Assembly: GCA_002729755.1 (NCBI GenBank)
Contig: PBYT01000015.1
Span: 9,375 to 25,596, forward strand
Reading direction: 5' to 3'
From: Flavobacteriaceae bacterium
GTDB taxonomy: Bacteria; Bacteroidota; Bacteroidia; Flavobacteriales; Flavobacteriaceae
Length of the DNA: 16,222 nt
How positions within the stretch are numbered: the first letter of the stretch is position 1; the number at the start of each line of letters is the position of its first letter. Shown in pieces: positions 7,828 to 15,842 of the stretch. Both the position numbers and the translations under genes were made by a program. Under the pieces are notes generated by a model. The model ran no database searches. It saw only the letters and a list, made by a program, of their open reading frames with translations, and was not told where the DNA came from.

Positions 7828-9444
7828 ATGACTAAACCAAAGTATATATTTGTAACAGGAGGTGTTACTTCTTCCCTAGGTAAGGGGATAATTTCAGCAT
7901 CATTAGCAAAGCTTCTTCAGTCTCAAGGATATAATTCTGCAATTCAAAAACTTGATCCATATATTAATGTAGATCCTGGAACTTTGAATCCATATGAGCA
8001 TGGTGAATGTTATGTTACGGATGATGGTGCAGAGACTGATCTAGACCTTGGTCATTATGAGAGGTTTCTAGGAACAAATACGTCTCAAAAAAATAATATT
8101 ACTACTGGAAGGATTTATCAAAATGTTATTAATAAAGAAAGAAAAGGAGAATTTCTTGGAAAAACAGTCCAAGTTGTTCCTCATATAACAAATGAAATAA
8201 AAGAAAATATAAGAAATCTAGCAGAAGATAAGTCTTTAGATATTGTAATAACTGAGATTGGAGGTACAGTTGGAGATATAGAATCACTGCCATATATAGA
8301 AGCTGTAAGACAAATAATTTATGAAGAAGGCTCTGAAAATGCTATTGTAATTCATCTTACCTTAATACCCTACTTAAGGGCTACTGGAGAGCTTAAAACA
8401 AAGCCTACCCAACATTCTGTTAAAACTTTAATGGAATTAGGATTAAAAGCTGATATATTGGTTTGCAGATCTGAAAAGACAGTTAATCTAGATTTAAGAA
8501 AAAAAATTGCTCTTTTTTGTAATGTTAAGATAGATTCTGTCATTGAATCAATTGATGTTGATACAATCTATGATGTTCCTTTAAAAATGATGGAAGAAGG
8601 ATTAGATACTATAACTATAAAAAAATTAGGTTTAAAATCTAAAGAACCAAATTTAGATAAATGGAAAAATTTTCTTCATAAATTAAGAAATCCTAAAAAT
8701 GAAATTAAAATTGGTTTGATTGGAAAATATATTGAGTTAAAGGATTCTTATAAATCTATTCTAGAATCATTAATTCATGCAGGCACTGAAAATGATGTTA
8801 AAGTAAATGTCAAATCAATCCATTCAGAATATATTAATGAAGAGAATATTAATGACAAGTTAGATGGTTTAAATGGATTGATAGTTGCTCCAGGATTTGG
8901 TCAGAGAGGTATTGATGGTAAAATTCTAACTATTGAGTTTGCAAGAGTTAATAATATCCCTTTTTTTGGAATCTGTTTAGGAATGCAAATGGCAGTTATA
9001 GAGTATGCAAAAAATGTTAAAAAAATAAATGATGCTAATTCAACTGAAATTTCAGAAAAATGTAAGAACCCTATTATTGACCTTATGACTAATCAAAAAG
9101 AAATAATTAATAAAGGTGGAACAATGAGGTTGGGAGCTTGGGATTGTGAGATAATAAAAAATACAAAATCATATTCCATATATAATAAAAAACTAATATC
9201 AGAAAGACATAGGCATAGATATGAGTTTAATAATTATTATAATGATAAAATTTTTGATGAGAATTTTGTGAAAGCAGGAATAAATCCAAATACAGATTTA
9301 GTTGAAATTATTGAGAATAATAGCCATCCATGGTTTATTGGTGTGCAGTTTCACCCTGAGTATAAAAGTAGTGTTTCAAATCCACACCCTCTGTTTGTTG
9401 ATTTTGTTGGAGCTAGTTTAAAAAATTTTTTAAAAAATAATTAA
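7828..9444 (+). CDS. pyrG: CTP synthase (glutamine-hydrolysing)
   Basis: PyrG aminates UTP to CTP with ATP and glutamine, the last step of pyrimidine nucleotide synthesis. From the ATG at 7828 the protein is 538 residues (E. coli 545). The synthetase domain begins MTKPKYIFVTGGVTSSLGKG with the P-loop at about 11-20. It continues with TDDGAETDLDLGHYERF, EIGGTVGDIES and TKPTQHSVKTL, all diagnostic. The class I glutamine amidotransferase domain has Cys383 in GICLGMQ and His509/Glu511 in QFHPEYKS. Extending the frame to TTG at 7798 would add ten residues atypical for the family and overlap the promoter. The gene has its own probable promoter and leader hairpin. It stops 3 bases before yidC, so the two are very likely one operon. 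Confidence 0.98.
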   Translation: MTKPKYIFVTGGVTSSLGKGIISASLAKLLQSQGYNSAIQKLDPYINVDPGTLNPYEHGECYVTDDGAETDLDLGHYERFLGTNTSQKNNITTGRIYQNVINKERKGEFLGKTVQVVPHITNEIKENIRNLAEDKSLDIVITEIGGTVGDIESLPYIEAVRQIIYEEGSENAIVIHLTLIPYLRATGELKTKPTQHSVKTLMELGLKADILVCRSEKTVNLDLRKKIALFCNVKIDSVIESIDVDTIYDVPLKMMEEGLDTITIKKLGLKSKEPNLDKWKNFLHKLRNPKNEIKIGLIGKYIELKDSYKSILESLIHAGTENDVKVNVKSIHSEYINEENINDKLDGLNGLIVAPGFGQRGIDGKILTIEFARVNNIPFFGICLGMQMAVIEYAKNVKKINDANSTEISEKCKNPIIDLMTNQKEIINKGGTMRLGAWDCEIIKNTKSYSIYNKKLISERHRHRYEFNNYYNDKIFDENFVKAGINPNTDLVEIIENNSHPWFIGVQFHPEYKSSVSNPHPLFVDFVGASLKNFLKNN

Positions 9445-9447
9445 GAA

Positions 9448-11235
9448 ATGGAAGAAAAAAGAAATGATCCTTTTCAGTTTATAGGTTTTCTTTTGATATC
9501 AATAATAATGATGTTTTGGTTCTATAGTTCTCGAAATATCCCTGAAATAGTTGAAAATGATATCGAAGTAATTGAAAAAACTATATCTGAAGATGAAATA
9601 TTGATTGATAACAATAGTGAAGAAATTAATGAAGATGGTGAATTTAATTTTGAGCAGAAAAAACTTATTCTTGAGAATGATAAGATATACATGGAGATAG
9701 ACTCTAAGGGAGCAAATATTACTCTGCTTCATCTTAAAGAATTCACAAATTATAATAAAGACTCATTAATGTTAGTGGATTCCAATAATTCGAGTTTTAA
9801 TATTTCAATTCCAAATAATTTTAATAGAATAATAAATTCTAAGGATATAATATTTGACTCTGATATTATAGAAAGAAATAAAAAAATTAAACTTACCGGA
9901 TATATTTCTGATAATGATTTTATTGAGATTACTTATAATTTAGATAGTGATTCCTATATGCTGGATTATCAGTTAAAATTAAATGGATTCGAGACTTATT
10001 CTAATCAAAATGACTTTTTTATTTCTTGGGCTAAAGATTCATTTAGAAATTCTAAAAGTCTTGATTATGAGAATAGGTATACAGCTTTGAGCTATGGTTT
10101 TGAAGATGAAAAGGACTCATATCTTTCAATCTCAGGTTCTTCAGATAAAGTTATTGATAACGTAAATTGGATTTCTTATAGAGAACATTTCTTTAGCTCT
10201 ATTCTGATGTTTGACAATAAGTTAGATCAAATACAGATTTTTTCAGAGAACTTAGCTAGTATTGAAGAGCTTGAGAAAAAATATACTAAAAGATTTTCTA
10301 CTATAATTCCTATTGATATAAATAATTCTAGTTCAGATTTTAGATTTTATTTTGGCCCAACTGATTATCACATTCTACAAGAATATGACCTTGGTATTGA
10401 GAATTCAGTTCCTGTTGGATGGGGTATTTTTGGATGGATTAATACATTTATTTTTTTTCCATTATTTTCTTTTCTAACTAAATACTTTTCCTATGGAATT
10501 TCAATAATAGTATTAACTATTATAGTTAAGATTTTAATTGCGCCTATTACATATAAACAATACTTATCTCAAGCAAAAATGAAAGTTTTAAAACCAGAGA
10601 TTGAGGAGATAAATAAAAAATATAAAGATGACCCTATGAAAAGACAGCAGGAAACTATGAGTCTTTACACTAGATCTGGCGCTAATCCTATGGCTGGGTG
10701 TTTACCTGCTTTTGCACAAATGCCAATATTTTTTGCACTTTTTGTTTTCTTTCCTGCTGCATTTAGTTTAAGGCAAAAAAGTTTTTTATGGGCAGATGAT
10801 TTATCTTCTTTTGATTCAATACTTGATTTAGGCTTTTATATTCCTTTATATGGTGACCATATAAGTCTTTTCCCAATTTTAGCATCTGTAGCAATATTCT
10901 TCTATACAAAAATGACTACTGGAGGACAGATGATGCCTTCTTCTCAAACTGGCGGCGTTAATATGAAATTAATTATGTATATGATGCCTCTAATGATGCT
11001 ATTCTTTTTTAATAACTACGCAAGTGGACTAAGTCTATATTATTTTGTATCAAATCTTTTAACAATTATCTTAATGCTCTTAATCAAGAGATTTTATATT
11101 GATGACAAAAAAATATTAACTCAAATTGAGAAAAATAAGGAAAAACCGGCGAAAGTTGGAGGATTTAGATCAAGACTTCAAAAAGCAATGGAGGAAGCTG
11201 AAAAGCAGAAAAGAAATAACGAAAAGAGAAGATAG
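9448..11235 (+). CDS. yidC: Membrane protein insertase YidC
   Basis: YidC inserts proteins into the inner membrane, with SecYEG or alone. The 595-residue protein has the long Gram-negative form. There is one N-terminal membrane segment at about 10-26, an acidic linker at about 30-71, and a periplasmic beta-rich domain to about residue 315. The conserved insertase core follows from GWGIFGWINTF (324 on), with membrane segments at about 327-343, 345-368, 416-440, 471-489 and 505-547. Lys361 stands in the groove position held by Arg366 in E. coli; lysine is my recollection of the usual residue in Bacteroidota. MAGCLPAFAQMPIFFAL (415-431) is diagnostic. The strongly basic tail (residues after about 555, ending NNEKRR) likely contacts the ribosome. 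It starts 3 bases after pyrG and ends 6 bases before mnmA, so all three are probably co-transcribed. Confidence 0.97.
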   Translation: MEEKRNDPFQFIGFLLISIIMMFWFYSSRNIPEIVENDIEVIEKTISEDEILIDNNSEEINEDGEFNFEQKKLILENDKIYMEIDSKGANITLLHLKEFTNYNKDSLMLVDSNNSSFNISIPNNFNRIINSKDIIFDSDIIERNKKIKLTGYISDNDFIEITYNLDSDSYMLDYQLKLNGFETYSNQNDFFISWAKDSFRNSKSLDYENRYTALSYGFEDEKDSYLSISGSSDKVIDNVNWISYREHFFSSILMFDNKLDQIQIFSENLASIEELEKKYTKRFSTIIPIDINNSSSDFRFYFGPTDYHILQEYDLGIENSVPVGWGIFGWINTFIFFPLFSFLTKYFSYGISIIVLTIIVKILIAPITYKQYLSQAKMKVLKPEIEEINKKYKDDPMKRQQETMSLYTRSGANPMAGCLPAFAQMPIFFALFVFFPAAFSLRQKSFLWADDLSSFDSILDLGFYIPLYGDHISLFPILASVAIFFYTKMTTGGQMMPSSQTGGVNMKLIMYMMPLMMLFFFNNYASGLSLYYFVSNLLTIILMLLIKRFYIDDKKILTQIEKNKEKPAKVGGFRSRLQKAMEEAEKQKRNNEKRR

Positions 11236-11241
11236 TTAGCT

Positions 11242-12417
11242 ATGAAAAGTAAAAAAGTTGTAATCGCACTATCAGGAGGTGTAGATTCAAGCGTAGCAGC
11301 ATATTTATTAAAAAAGCAAGGGTATAATTTAATTGGACTTTTTATGAAGAATTGGCATGACGAGAATGCCACAATTTCAGATGAATGTCCCTGGCTTGAG
11401 GATAGTAATGATGCAATGTTAGTTGCAGAGAAATTAAAAATACCTTTTAAAACTGTTGATTTAAGTAAAGAATATAAAAAGAGAATAATTGATTATATGT
11501 TTAAAGAATATTCAAATGGAAGAACACCAAATCCTGATATACTTTGTAATAAGGAGATAAAATTTGATGTGTTTATGAAATTAGCACTTTCTTTAGATGC
11601 GGATTATGTTGCAACTGGACATTATAGTCAAATAGAATTGACTAATAATTCAGAATATAGACTTTTGCAAGGAGTTGATAAAATTAAAGACCAGTCTTAT
11701 TTTTTATGCCAACTAAATCAAAAACAATTAAGTAAAATATTATTTCCAATAGGACATTTAAAAAAGTCTGAGGTAAGAGATATTGCTAAGAAAAATTATT
11801 TAATAACCGCTGATAAAAAAGATTCCCAGGGACTTTGTTTTGTTGGTAAGATTAGGTTGCCTGAATTTTTACAACAAAAATTAAAAAGAAAGAAAGGAGA
11901 TATAATCGAAATTCCTAGTAATTCACAAGTTTTTAAAATTAAAAGTGAGGGTAATCAATCTAGGTTAAATGATTTATCAAAAAAATATGAATTTTCAAAA
12001 AATGATGGTAAAATCATTGGTGAACATAATGGAGCCTATTATTATACAATTGGTCAAAGAAAAGGTCTTGCAGTAGGAGGTTATGATGAGCCAATATTTG
12101 TGATTGGAATTAATACTAAATCAAATGAAATTTTTGTTGGAAAAGGGAAGAATCATCCAGGATTAATAAAAAAAGCCATTCAGATAGACATAGGAGCAAT
12201 TAATTGGGTAAATGATTCCTATAATATTAATCTTATAAAGACTTTAAAACTTAAAGCAAGAATTAGATATAGACAGCCTTTACAGGATATAACAATTCAT
12301 ATTTATAGGAAAAATCTTTTTATTGAATTTAATAAATATCAAACTGCAATAACCTCTGGGCAATTCCTAGCTTTATATCATAAAAATGAGTTAATCGCTT
12401 CCTCTGTAATTCCTTAG
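11242..12417 (+). CDS. mnmA: tRNA-specific 2-thiouridylase MnmA
   Basis: MnmA thiolates uridine 34 of the Lys, Glu and Gln tRNAs at the 2 position, using ATP and sulfur relayed from cysteine desulfurase. The 391-residue protein starts with the PP-loop ALSGGVDSS (SGGVDS at 11-16). Both catalytic cysteines are present: Cys102 in NPDILCNKEIKF and Cys199 in DSQGLCFVG, the same numbers as in E. coli. The segment NWHDENATISDECPWLEDSNDA (about 38-58) matches the insert seen in Bacteroidota MnmA. ATGHYSQI, DQSYFLCQL and YYYTIGQRKGL are further family blocks, followed by the C-terminal beta-barrel. It begins 6 bases after yidC and is followed by a weak A/T hairpin, so it probably closes this operon. 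Confidence 0.97.
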   Translation: MKSKKVVIALSGGVDSSVAAYLLKKQGYNLIGLFMKNWHDENATISDECPWLEDSNDAMLVAEKLKIPFKTVDLSKEYKKRIIDYMFKEYSNGRTPNPDILCNKEIKFDVFMKLALSLDADYVATGHYSQIELTNNSEYRLLQGVDKIKDQSYFLCQLNQKQLSKILFPIGHLKKSEVRDIAKKNYLITADKKDSQGLCFVGKIRLPEFLQQKLKRKKGDIIEIPSNSQVFKIKSEGNQSRLNDLSKKYEFSKNDGKIIGEHNGAYYYTIGQRKGLAVGGYDEPIFVIGINTKSNEIFVGKGKNHPGLIKKAIQIDIGAINWVNDSYNINLIKTLKLKARIRYRQPLQDITIHIYRKNLFIEFNKYQTAITSGQFLALYHKNELIASSVIP

Positions 12418-12419
12418 AT

Positions 12420-12437
12420 AAAAAAACCTGTTTTTTT
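12420..12437 (+). terminator. Possible weak terminator after mnmA
   Basis: A7 (12420-12426), CCTG, then T7 (12431-12437) forms an A/T hairpin with an optional C-G pair at the loop, 2 bases after the mnmA stop. The descending arm doubles as a U-tract. It lacks a GC-rich stem, so termination strength is doubtful. The 106-base gap to rpsL holds this, a second A-tract (12441-12448) and the rpsL promoter region. Confidence 0.4.
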
Positions 12438-12461
12438 GTTAAAAAAAACATAGGGAAATCA

Positions 12462-12492
12462 GTGTTATAACCAAAAAAATATTTTAAATTTG
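12462..12492 (+). promoter_or_regulatory. Promoter of the rpsL operon
   Basis: TAAATTTG at 12485-12492, followed by CACGC, is an exact Bacteroidota -7 element. The -33 box is not a clean TTG; GTGTT at 12462-12466 is at a suitable distance. The rpsL ATG lies 31 bases after the -7 element, leaving a leader of about 25 bases. No Shine-Dalgarno sequence is present before the ATG. Confidence 0.55.
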
Positions 12493-12523
12493 CACGCTTA
12501 AAAGTGGAATTTAATTTAATGGT

Positions 12524-12898
12524 ATGCCAACAATATCGCAATTAGTAAGAAAAGGAAGATCTACTCAATCTAAAAAGAGTAAATCTGCTTCGCTTGAATC
12601 ATCACCTCAAAAAAGAGGTGTATGTACAAGAGTTTATACTACAACTCCAAAAAAGCCTAACTCTGCAATGAGAAAAGTCGCAAGAGTTAGATTAACAAAT
12701 GGTAAGGAGGTTAATGCATACATTCCAGGTGAAGGACATAATCTACAGGAACACTCAATAGTTTTGGTAAGAGGTGGAAGAGTAAAGGATTTGCCTGGTG
12801 TTAGATATCACATTGTTAGAGGAGCGCTTGATACTGCAGGTGTTGAGGGGAGATTGCAAAGGAGGTCCAAATATGGTGGAAAAAAACCTAAAAAATAA
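12524..12898 (+). CDS. rpsL: 30S ribosomal protein S12
   Basis: The 124-residue protein is collinear with S12, which lines the decoding centre of the 30S subunit. It starts MPTISQLVRKGR and contains the hallmark TTTPKKPNSAMRKVARVRLTNG and the loop RGGRVKDLPGVRYH. The residues linked to streptomycin resistance when mutated appear wild type: Lys43, Lys88 and Pro91. The protein ends in the usual basic tail (YGGKKPKK). It is first in a long ribosomal operon, 8 bases ahead of rpsG, and is preceded by its own promoter. Confidence 0.98.
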   Translation: MPTISQLVRKGRSTQSKKSKSASLESSPQKRGVCTRVYTTTPKKPNSAMRKVARVRLTNGKEVNAYIPGEGHNLQEHSIVLVRGGRVKDLPGVRYHIVRGALDTAGVEGRLQRRSKYGGKKPKK

Positions 12899-12906
12899 TC
12901 CTCATC

Positions 12907-13383
12907 ATGAGAAAAAAACAATCAAAAAAGAGACCCCTAATCCCTGATCCTAAGTTCAATGACCAACTTGTAACAAGATTTGTTAATAACCTTATGTTAC
13001 AGGGTAAAAAATCAAAAGCTTATAAGATTTTCTATGATGCAATGGAAATCGTAGATCAAAAAAATGAAGATAAAGAAAAAACTTCTCTTGATCTTTGGAA
13101 GGATGCTTTATCGAATGTAATGCCTCATGTAGAAGTTAGGAGTAGGAGAGTTGGGGGAGCTACTTTTCAAATTCCTCAGCCAATAAGACCTGATAGAAAA
13201 ATTTCTATTGCAATAAAGTGGTTAATTGATTCCTCAAAAAAAAGAAATGAAAAATCAATGGCACTTAAGTTAGCACAAGAAGTAATAGCAGCTGCAAAAG
13301 AAGAAGGCGCAGCTGTTAAGAAAAGAGTTGATACTCATAAAATGGCAGAAGCAAACAAAGCCTTTTCTCACTTTAGATTTTAA
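12907..13383 (+). CDS. rpsG: 30S ribosomal protein S7
   Basis: S7 nucleates assembly of the 30S head and lies near the mRNA exit channel. The 158-residue length is normal. Signatures are MRKKQSKKRPLIPDPKFND at the N-terminus, MLQGKKSKAYKIFYDA at about 30-45, and VEVRSRRVGGATFQIP (about 76-91). The C-terminus KKRVDTHKMAEANKAFSHFRF is typical. It sits 8 bases after rpsL and 9 bases before fusA, the conserved str-operon order. Confidence 0.98.
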   Translation: MRKKQSKKRPLIPDPKFNDQLVTRFVNNLMLQGKKSKAYKIFYDAMEIVDQKNEDKEKTSLDLWKDALSNVMPHVEVRSRRVGGATFQIPQPIRPDRKISIAIKWLIDSSKKRNEKSMALKLAQEVIAAAKEEGAAVKKRVDTHKMAEANKAFSHFRF

Positions 13384-13392
13384 TTTATTCAA

Positions 13393-15522
13393 ATGGCAAG
13401 AGATTTAAAATATACAAGGAATATTGGTATTGCAGCTCACATTGATGCTGGTAAGACAACAACTACTGAAAGAATACTTTTTTATACTGGTGTAAGTCAC
13501 AAAATTGGAGAGGTTCATGATGGCGCTGCAACTATGGATTGGATGGAACAAGAACAAGAACGAGGTATAACAATTACTTCAGCTGCTACTACTTGTAATT
13601 GGGATTTCCCAACAGATCAAGGTGAAAGTATTGACACAACAAAATCTTATCATTTTAATATTATTGATACTCCTGGACATGTTGATTTTACAGTTGAAGT
13701 AAATCGTTCGCTAAGAGTTTTAGATGGACTTGTTTTTCTTTTCTCAGCTGTTGATGGAGTAGAACCTCAGTCTGAGACAAACTGGAGATTGGCTGACAAT
13801 TATAAGGTTCCAAGAATTGGATTTGTTAATAAAATGGATCGTCAGGGATCTAATTTTTTAGGAGTTTGTAAACAGGTTAAGGAAAAACTACAATCTTTGG
13901 CTGTACCAATTGTTTTGAATATTGGAGATGAAGAGGATTTTAAAGGTATAGTTGACTTAGTAAAGAATGTTGCAATTGTTTGGCATGAAGAGAATTATGG
14001 ATCTACATGGGATGTCATTGATATTCCTGAAAATTTAAAAGCTGAAGCTGAAAAGCTTAGAGGAGAGCTTATTGAGGCTATTGCTGATTATGATGATAAA
14101 ATATTAGAAAAATATTTTGATGATCCAGATTCTATTTCTGAAGATGAAATTCATACTGCCTTAAGGGCAGCCACTCAGGAAATTAGTATCATTCCTATGG
14201 TATGTGGTTCTGCATTTAAAAATAAAGGTGTTCAATTTTTATTAGATGCTGTTTGTAGATACCTACCATCTCCAGAGGATAAGGATGCTATTGTAGGAAC
14301 TAAACCTGACTCTGATGAAGAAATCTCTAGATTGCCTCAAGCTAACGAGCCTTTTTCTGCTCTAGCTTTTAAAATAGCAACTGATCCTTATGTAGGAAGG
14401 TTGGCTTTTTTTAGGGTTTATTCTGGAAGACTTGATGCCGGTTCATATGTTTTAAACAATAGGAATGATTCAAAGGAAAGAATTTCAAGAATATACCAGA
14501 TGCATTCAAATAAGCAAAATGCCATCGATTATATTGAGGCTGGAGATATAGGTGCAGCTGTTGGTTTTAAGGATATAAAAACTGGAGATACTTTATCCTC
14601 CGAAAAAAGTCCAATAATTCTTGAAAGTATGACATTCCCTGATCCAGTTATTGGAGTTGCAGTTGAACCTAAAACAAAAGCAGATATTGACAGATTAGGT
14701 ATTTCATTAGCAAAATTAGCTGAAGAAGATCCAACATTTCAAGTAAAAACTGATGAGACATCTGGTCAAACTATAATTTCTGGTATGGGAGAGCTTCATC
14801 TTGATATTATTGTAGATAGGCTTAAAAGAGAATTTAAAGTTGAAGTAAACCAAGGTAAACCAAAAGTAGAATATAAAGAATCTTTAACCCAAGCAGCTAA
14901 ACACAGGGAGGTGTATAAAAAACAAACAGGAGGTAGAGGTAAATTTGCAGATATAGTTTTCACTATAGAGCCTGGAGAAGAAGGAAAACCAGGATTAGAG
15001 TTTATTAATAAGATAAAAGGTGGTAACATTCCTAAAGAATATATTCCATCTGTTGAAAAAGGTTTTAAAGATTCAATGCAAAATGGTCCATTAGCTGGAT
15101 TTGAAGTTGATTCTATGAAGGTGACCCTTCATGATGGCTCTTTTCATCCCGTAGATTCTGACTCTTTATCTTTTGAATTAGCTGCAAAATTAGCTTTTAG
15201 AGAAGCTTCTAGAGCTGCAAAAGCTGTTATAATGGAACCTATTATGAAACTTGAAGTTTTAACTCCCGAAGAAAATATGGGTGATATAGTTGGTGACTTA
15301 AATAGGAGAAGAGGTCAAGTTAATTCTATGGATGATAGAGCAGGAGCAAAAGTTGTTGCGGCTGAAGTTCCTCTTTCAGAAATGTTTGGTTATGTAACTT
15401 CATTAAGAACATTGTCTTCAGGAAGAGCTACTTCTACTATGGAATTTTCACATTATGCTGAAACACCGTCAAATATTTCAGAATCAGTTATTTCAGAAAT
15501 TAAAGGAAACATACAAGAATAA
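13393..15522 (+). CDS. fusA: Translation elongation factor G
   Basis: EF-G is the GTPase that drives ribosomal translocation and, with ribosome recycling factor, subunit splitting. The 709-residue protein has the full domain set. G1 is AHIDAGKTT (15-23), G2 RGITI (57-61), G3 DTPGH (92-96), G4 NKMD (146-149), and G5 falls in CGSAFKNKG. An insert between G2 and G3 (about 70-86, NWDFPTDQGESIDTTKS) is typical of Bacteroidota EF-G. Domain III carries SGMGELHLDI, domain IV GGRGKFADI, and domain V MEPIMKLEVLTPEE. The G domain, hinge and domain IV are intact, so this is a canonical translocase. A gap of only 5 bases separates it from rpsJ, with no tuf between. Confidence 0.98.
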   Translation: MARDLKYTRNIGIAAHIDAGKTTTTERILFYTGVSHKIGEVHDGAATMDWMEQEQERGITITSAATTCNWDFPTDQGESIDTTKSYHFNIIDTPGHVDFTVEVNRSLRVLDGLVFLFSAVDGVEPQSETNWRLADNYKVPRIGFVNKMDRQGSNFLGVCKQVKEKLQSLAVPIVLNIGDEEDFKGIVDLVKNVAIVWHEENYGSTWDVIDIPENLKAEAEKLRGELIEAIADYDDKILEKYFDDPDSISEDEIHTALRAATQEISIIPMVCGSAFKNKGVQFLLDAVCRYLPSPEDKDAIVGTKPDSDEEISRLPQANEPFSALAFKIATDPYVGRLAFFRVYSGRLDAGSYVLNNRNDSKERISRIYQMHSNKQNAIDYIEAGDIGAAVGFKDIKTGDTLSSEKSPIILESMTFPDPVIGVAVEPKTKADIDRLGISLAKLAEEDPTFQVKTDETSGQTIISGMGELHLDIIVDRLKREFKVEVNQGKPKVEYKESLTQAAKHREVYKKQTGGRGKFADIVFTIEPGEEGKPGLEFINKIKGGNIPKEYIPSVEKGFKDSMQNGPLAGFEVDSMKVTLHDGSFHPVDSDSLSFELAAKLAFREASRAAKAVIMEPIMKLEVLTPEENMGDIVGDLNRRRGQVNSMDDRAGAKVVAAEVPLSEMFGYVTSLRTLSSGRATSTMEFSHYAETPSNISESVISEIKGNIQE

Positions 15523-15527
15523 TAATT

Positions 15528-15833
15528 ATGAGTCAAAAAATTAGAATAAAATTAAAATCTTACGATTACAACCTTGTAGATAAGTCTGCTGATAAGATAG
15601 TTAAAACTGTTAAAAGTACTGGTGCTATTGTTACAGGTCCAATACCTTTGCCAACTCATAAAAAGATATTTACTGTTCTTAGGTCTCCTCATGTTAATAA
15701 GAAATCTAGAGAACAATTTAAGTTATGTAATTATAAGAGATTACTTGATATTTATAGTTCATCTTCAAAAACGGTTGATGCATTAATGAAATTAGAATTG
15801 CCAAGTGGTGTTGAAGTTGAAATAAAAGTTTAA
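15528..15833 (+). CDS. rpsJ: 30S ribosomal protein S10
   Basis: The 101-residue protein matches S10, a component of the 30S head that also serves as NusE in transcription antitermination. It begins MSQKIRIKLKSYDYNLVD and contains the extended-loop signature TGPIPLPTHKKIFTVLRSPH followed by KKSREQF. The C-terminus ends LPSGVEVEIKV, as expected. It starts 5 bases after fusA, so here the S10 operon is a continuation of the str operon rather than a separate unit, and no promoter lies in the gap. Confidence 0.98.
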   Translation: MSQKIRIKLKSYDYNLVDKSADKIVKTVKSTGAIVTGPIPLPTHKKIFTVLRSPHVNKKSREQFKLCNYKRLLDIYSSSSKTVDALMKLELPSGVEVEIKV

Positions 15834-15842
15834 AATAATTAT

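Noticed and set aside
9499..9732. Minus-strand open frame inside yidC, and similar ones inside bshC (3898-4092), the LysM gene (6472-6798, 7072-7254) and fusA (14796-15029)
   Set aside because: They lie opposite well-supported genes, have low-complexity AT-driven composition, and show no recognisable domains or promoters.
12329..12541. Minus-strand open frame across the mnmA-rpsL gap
   Set aside because: It overlaps the mnmA end, the hairpin region and the rpsL start on the other strand, and has no protein-like features.
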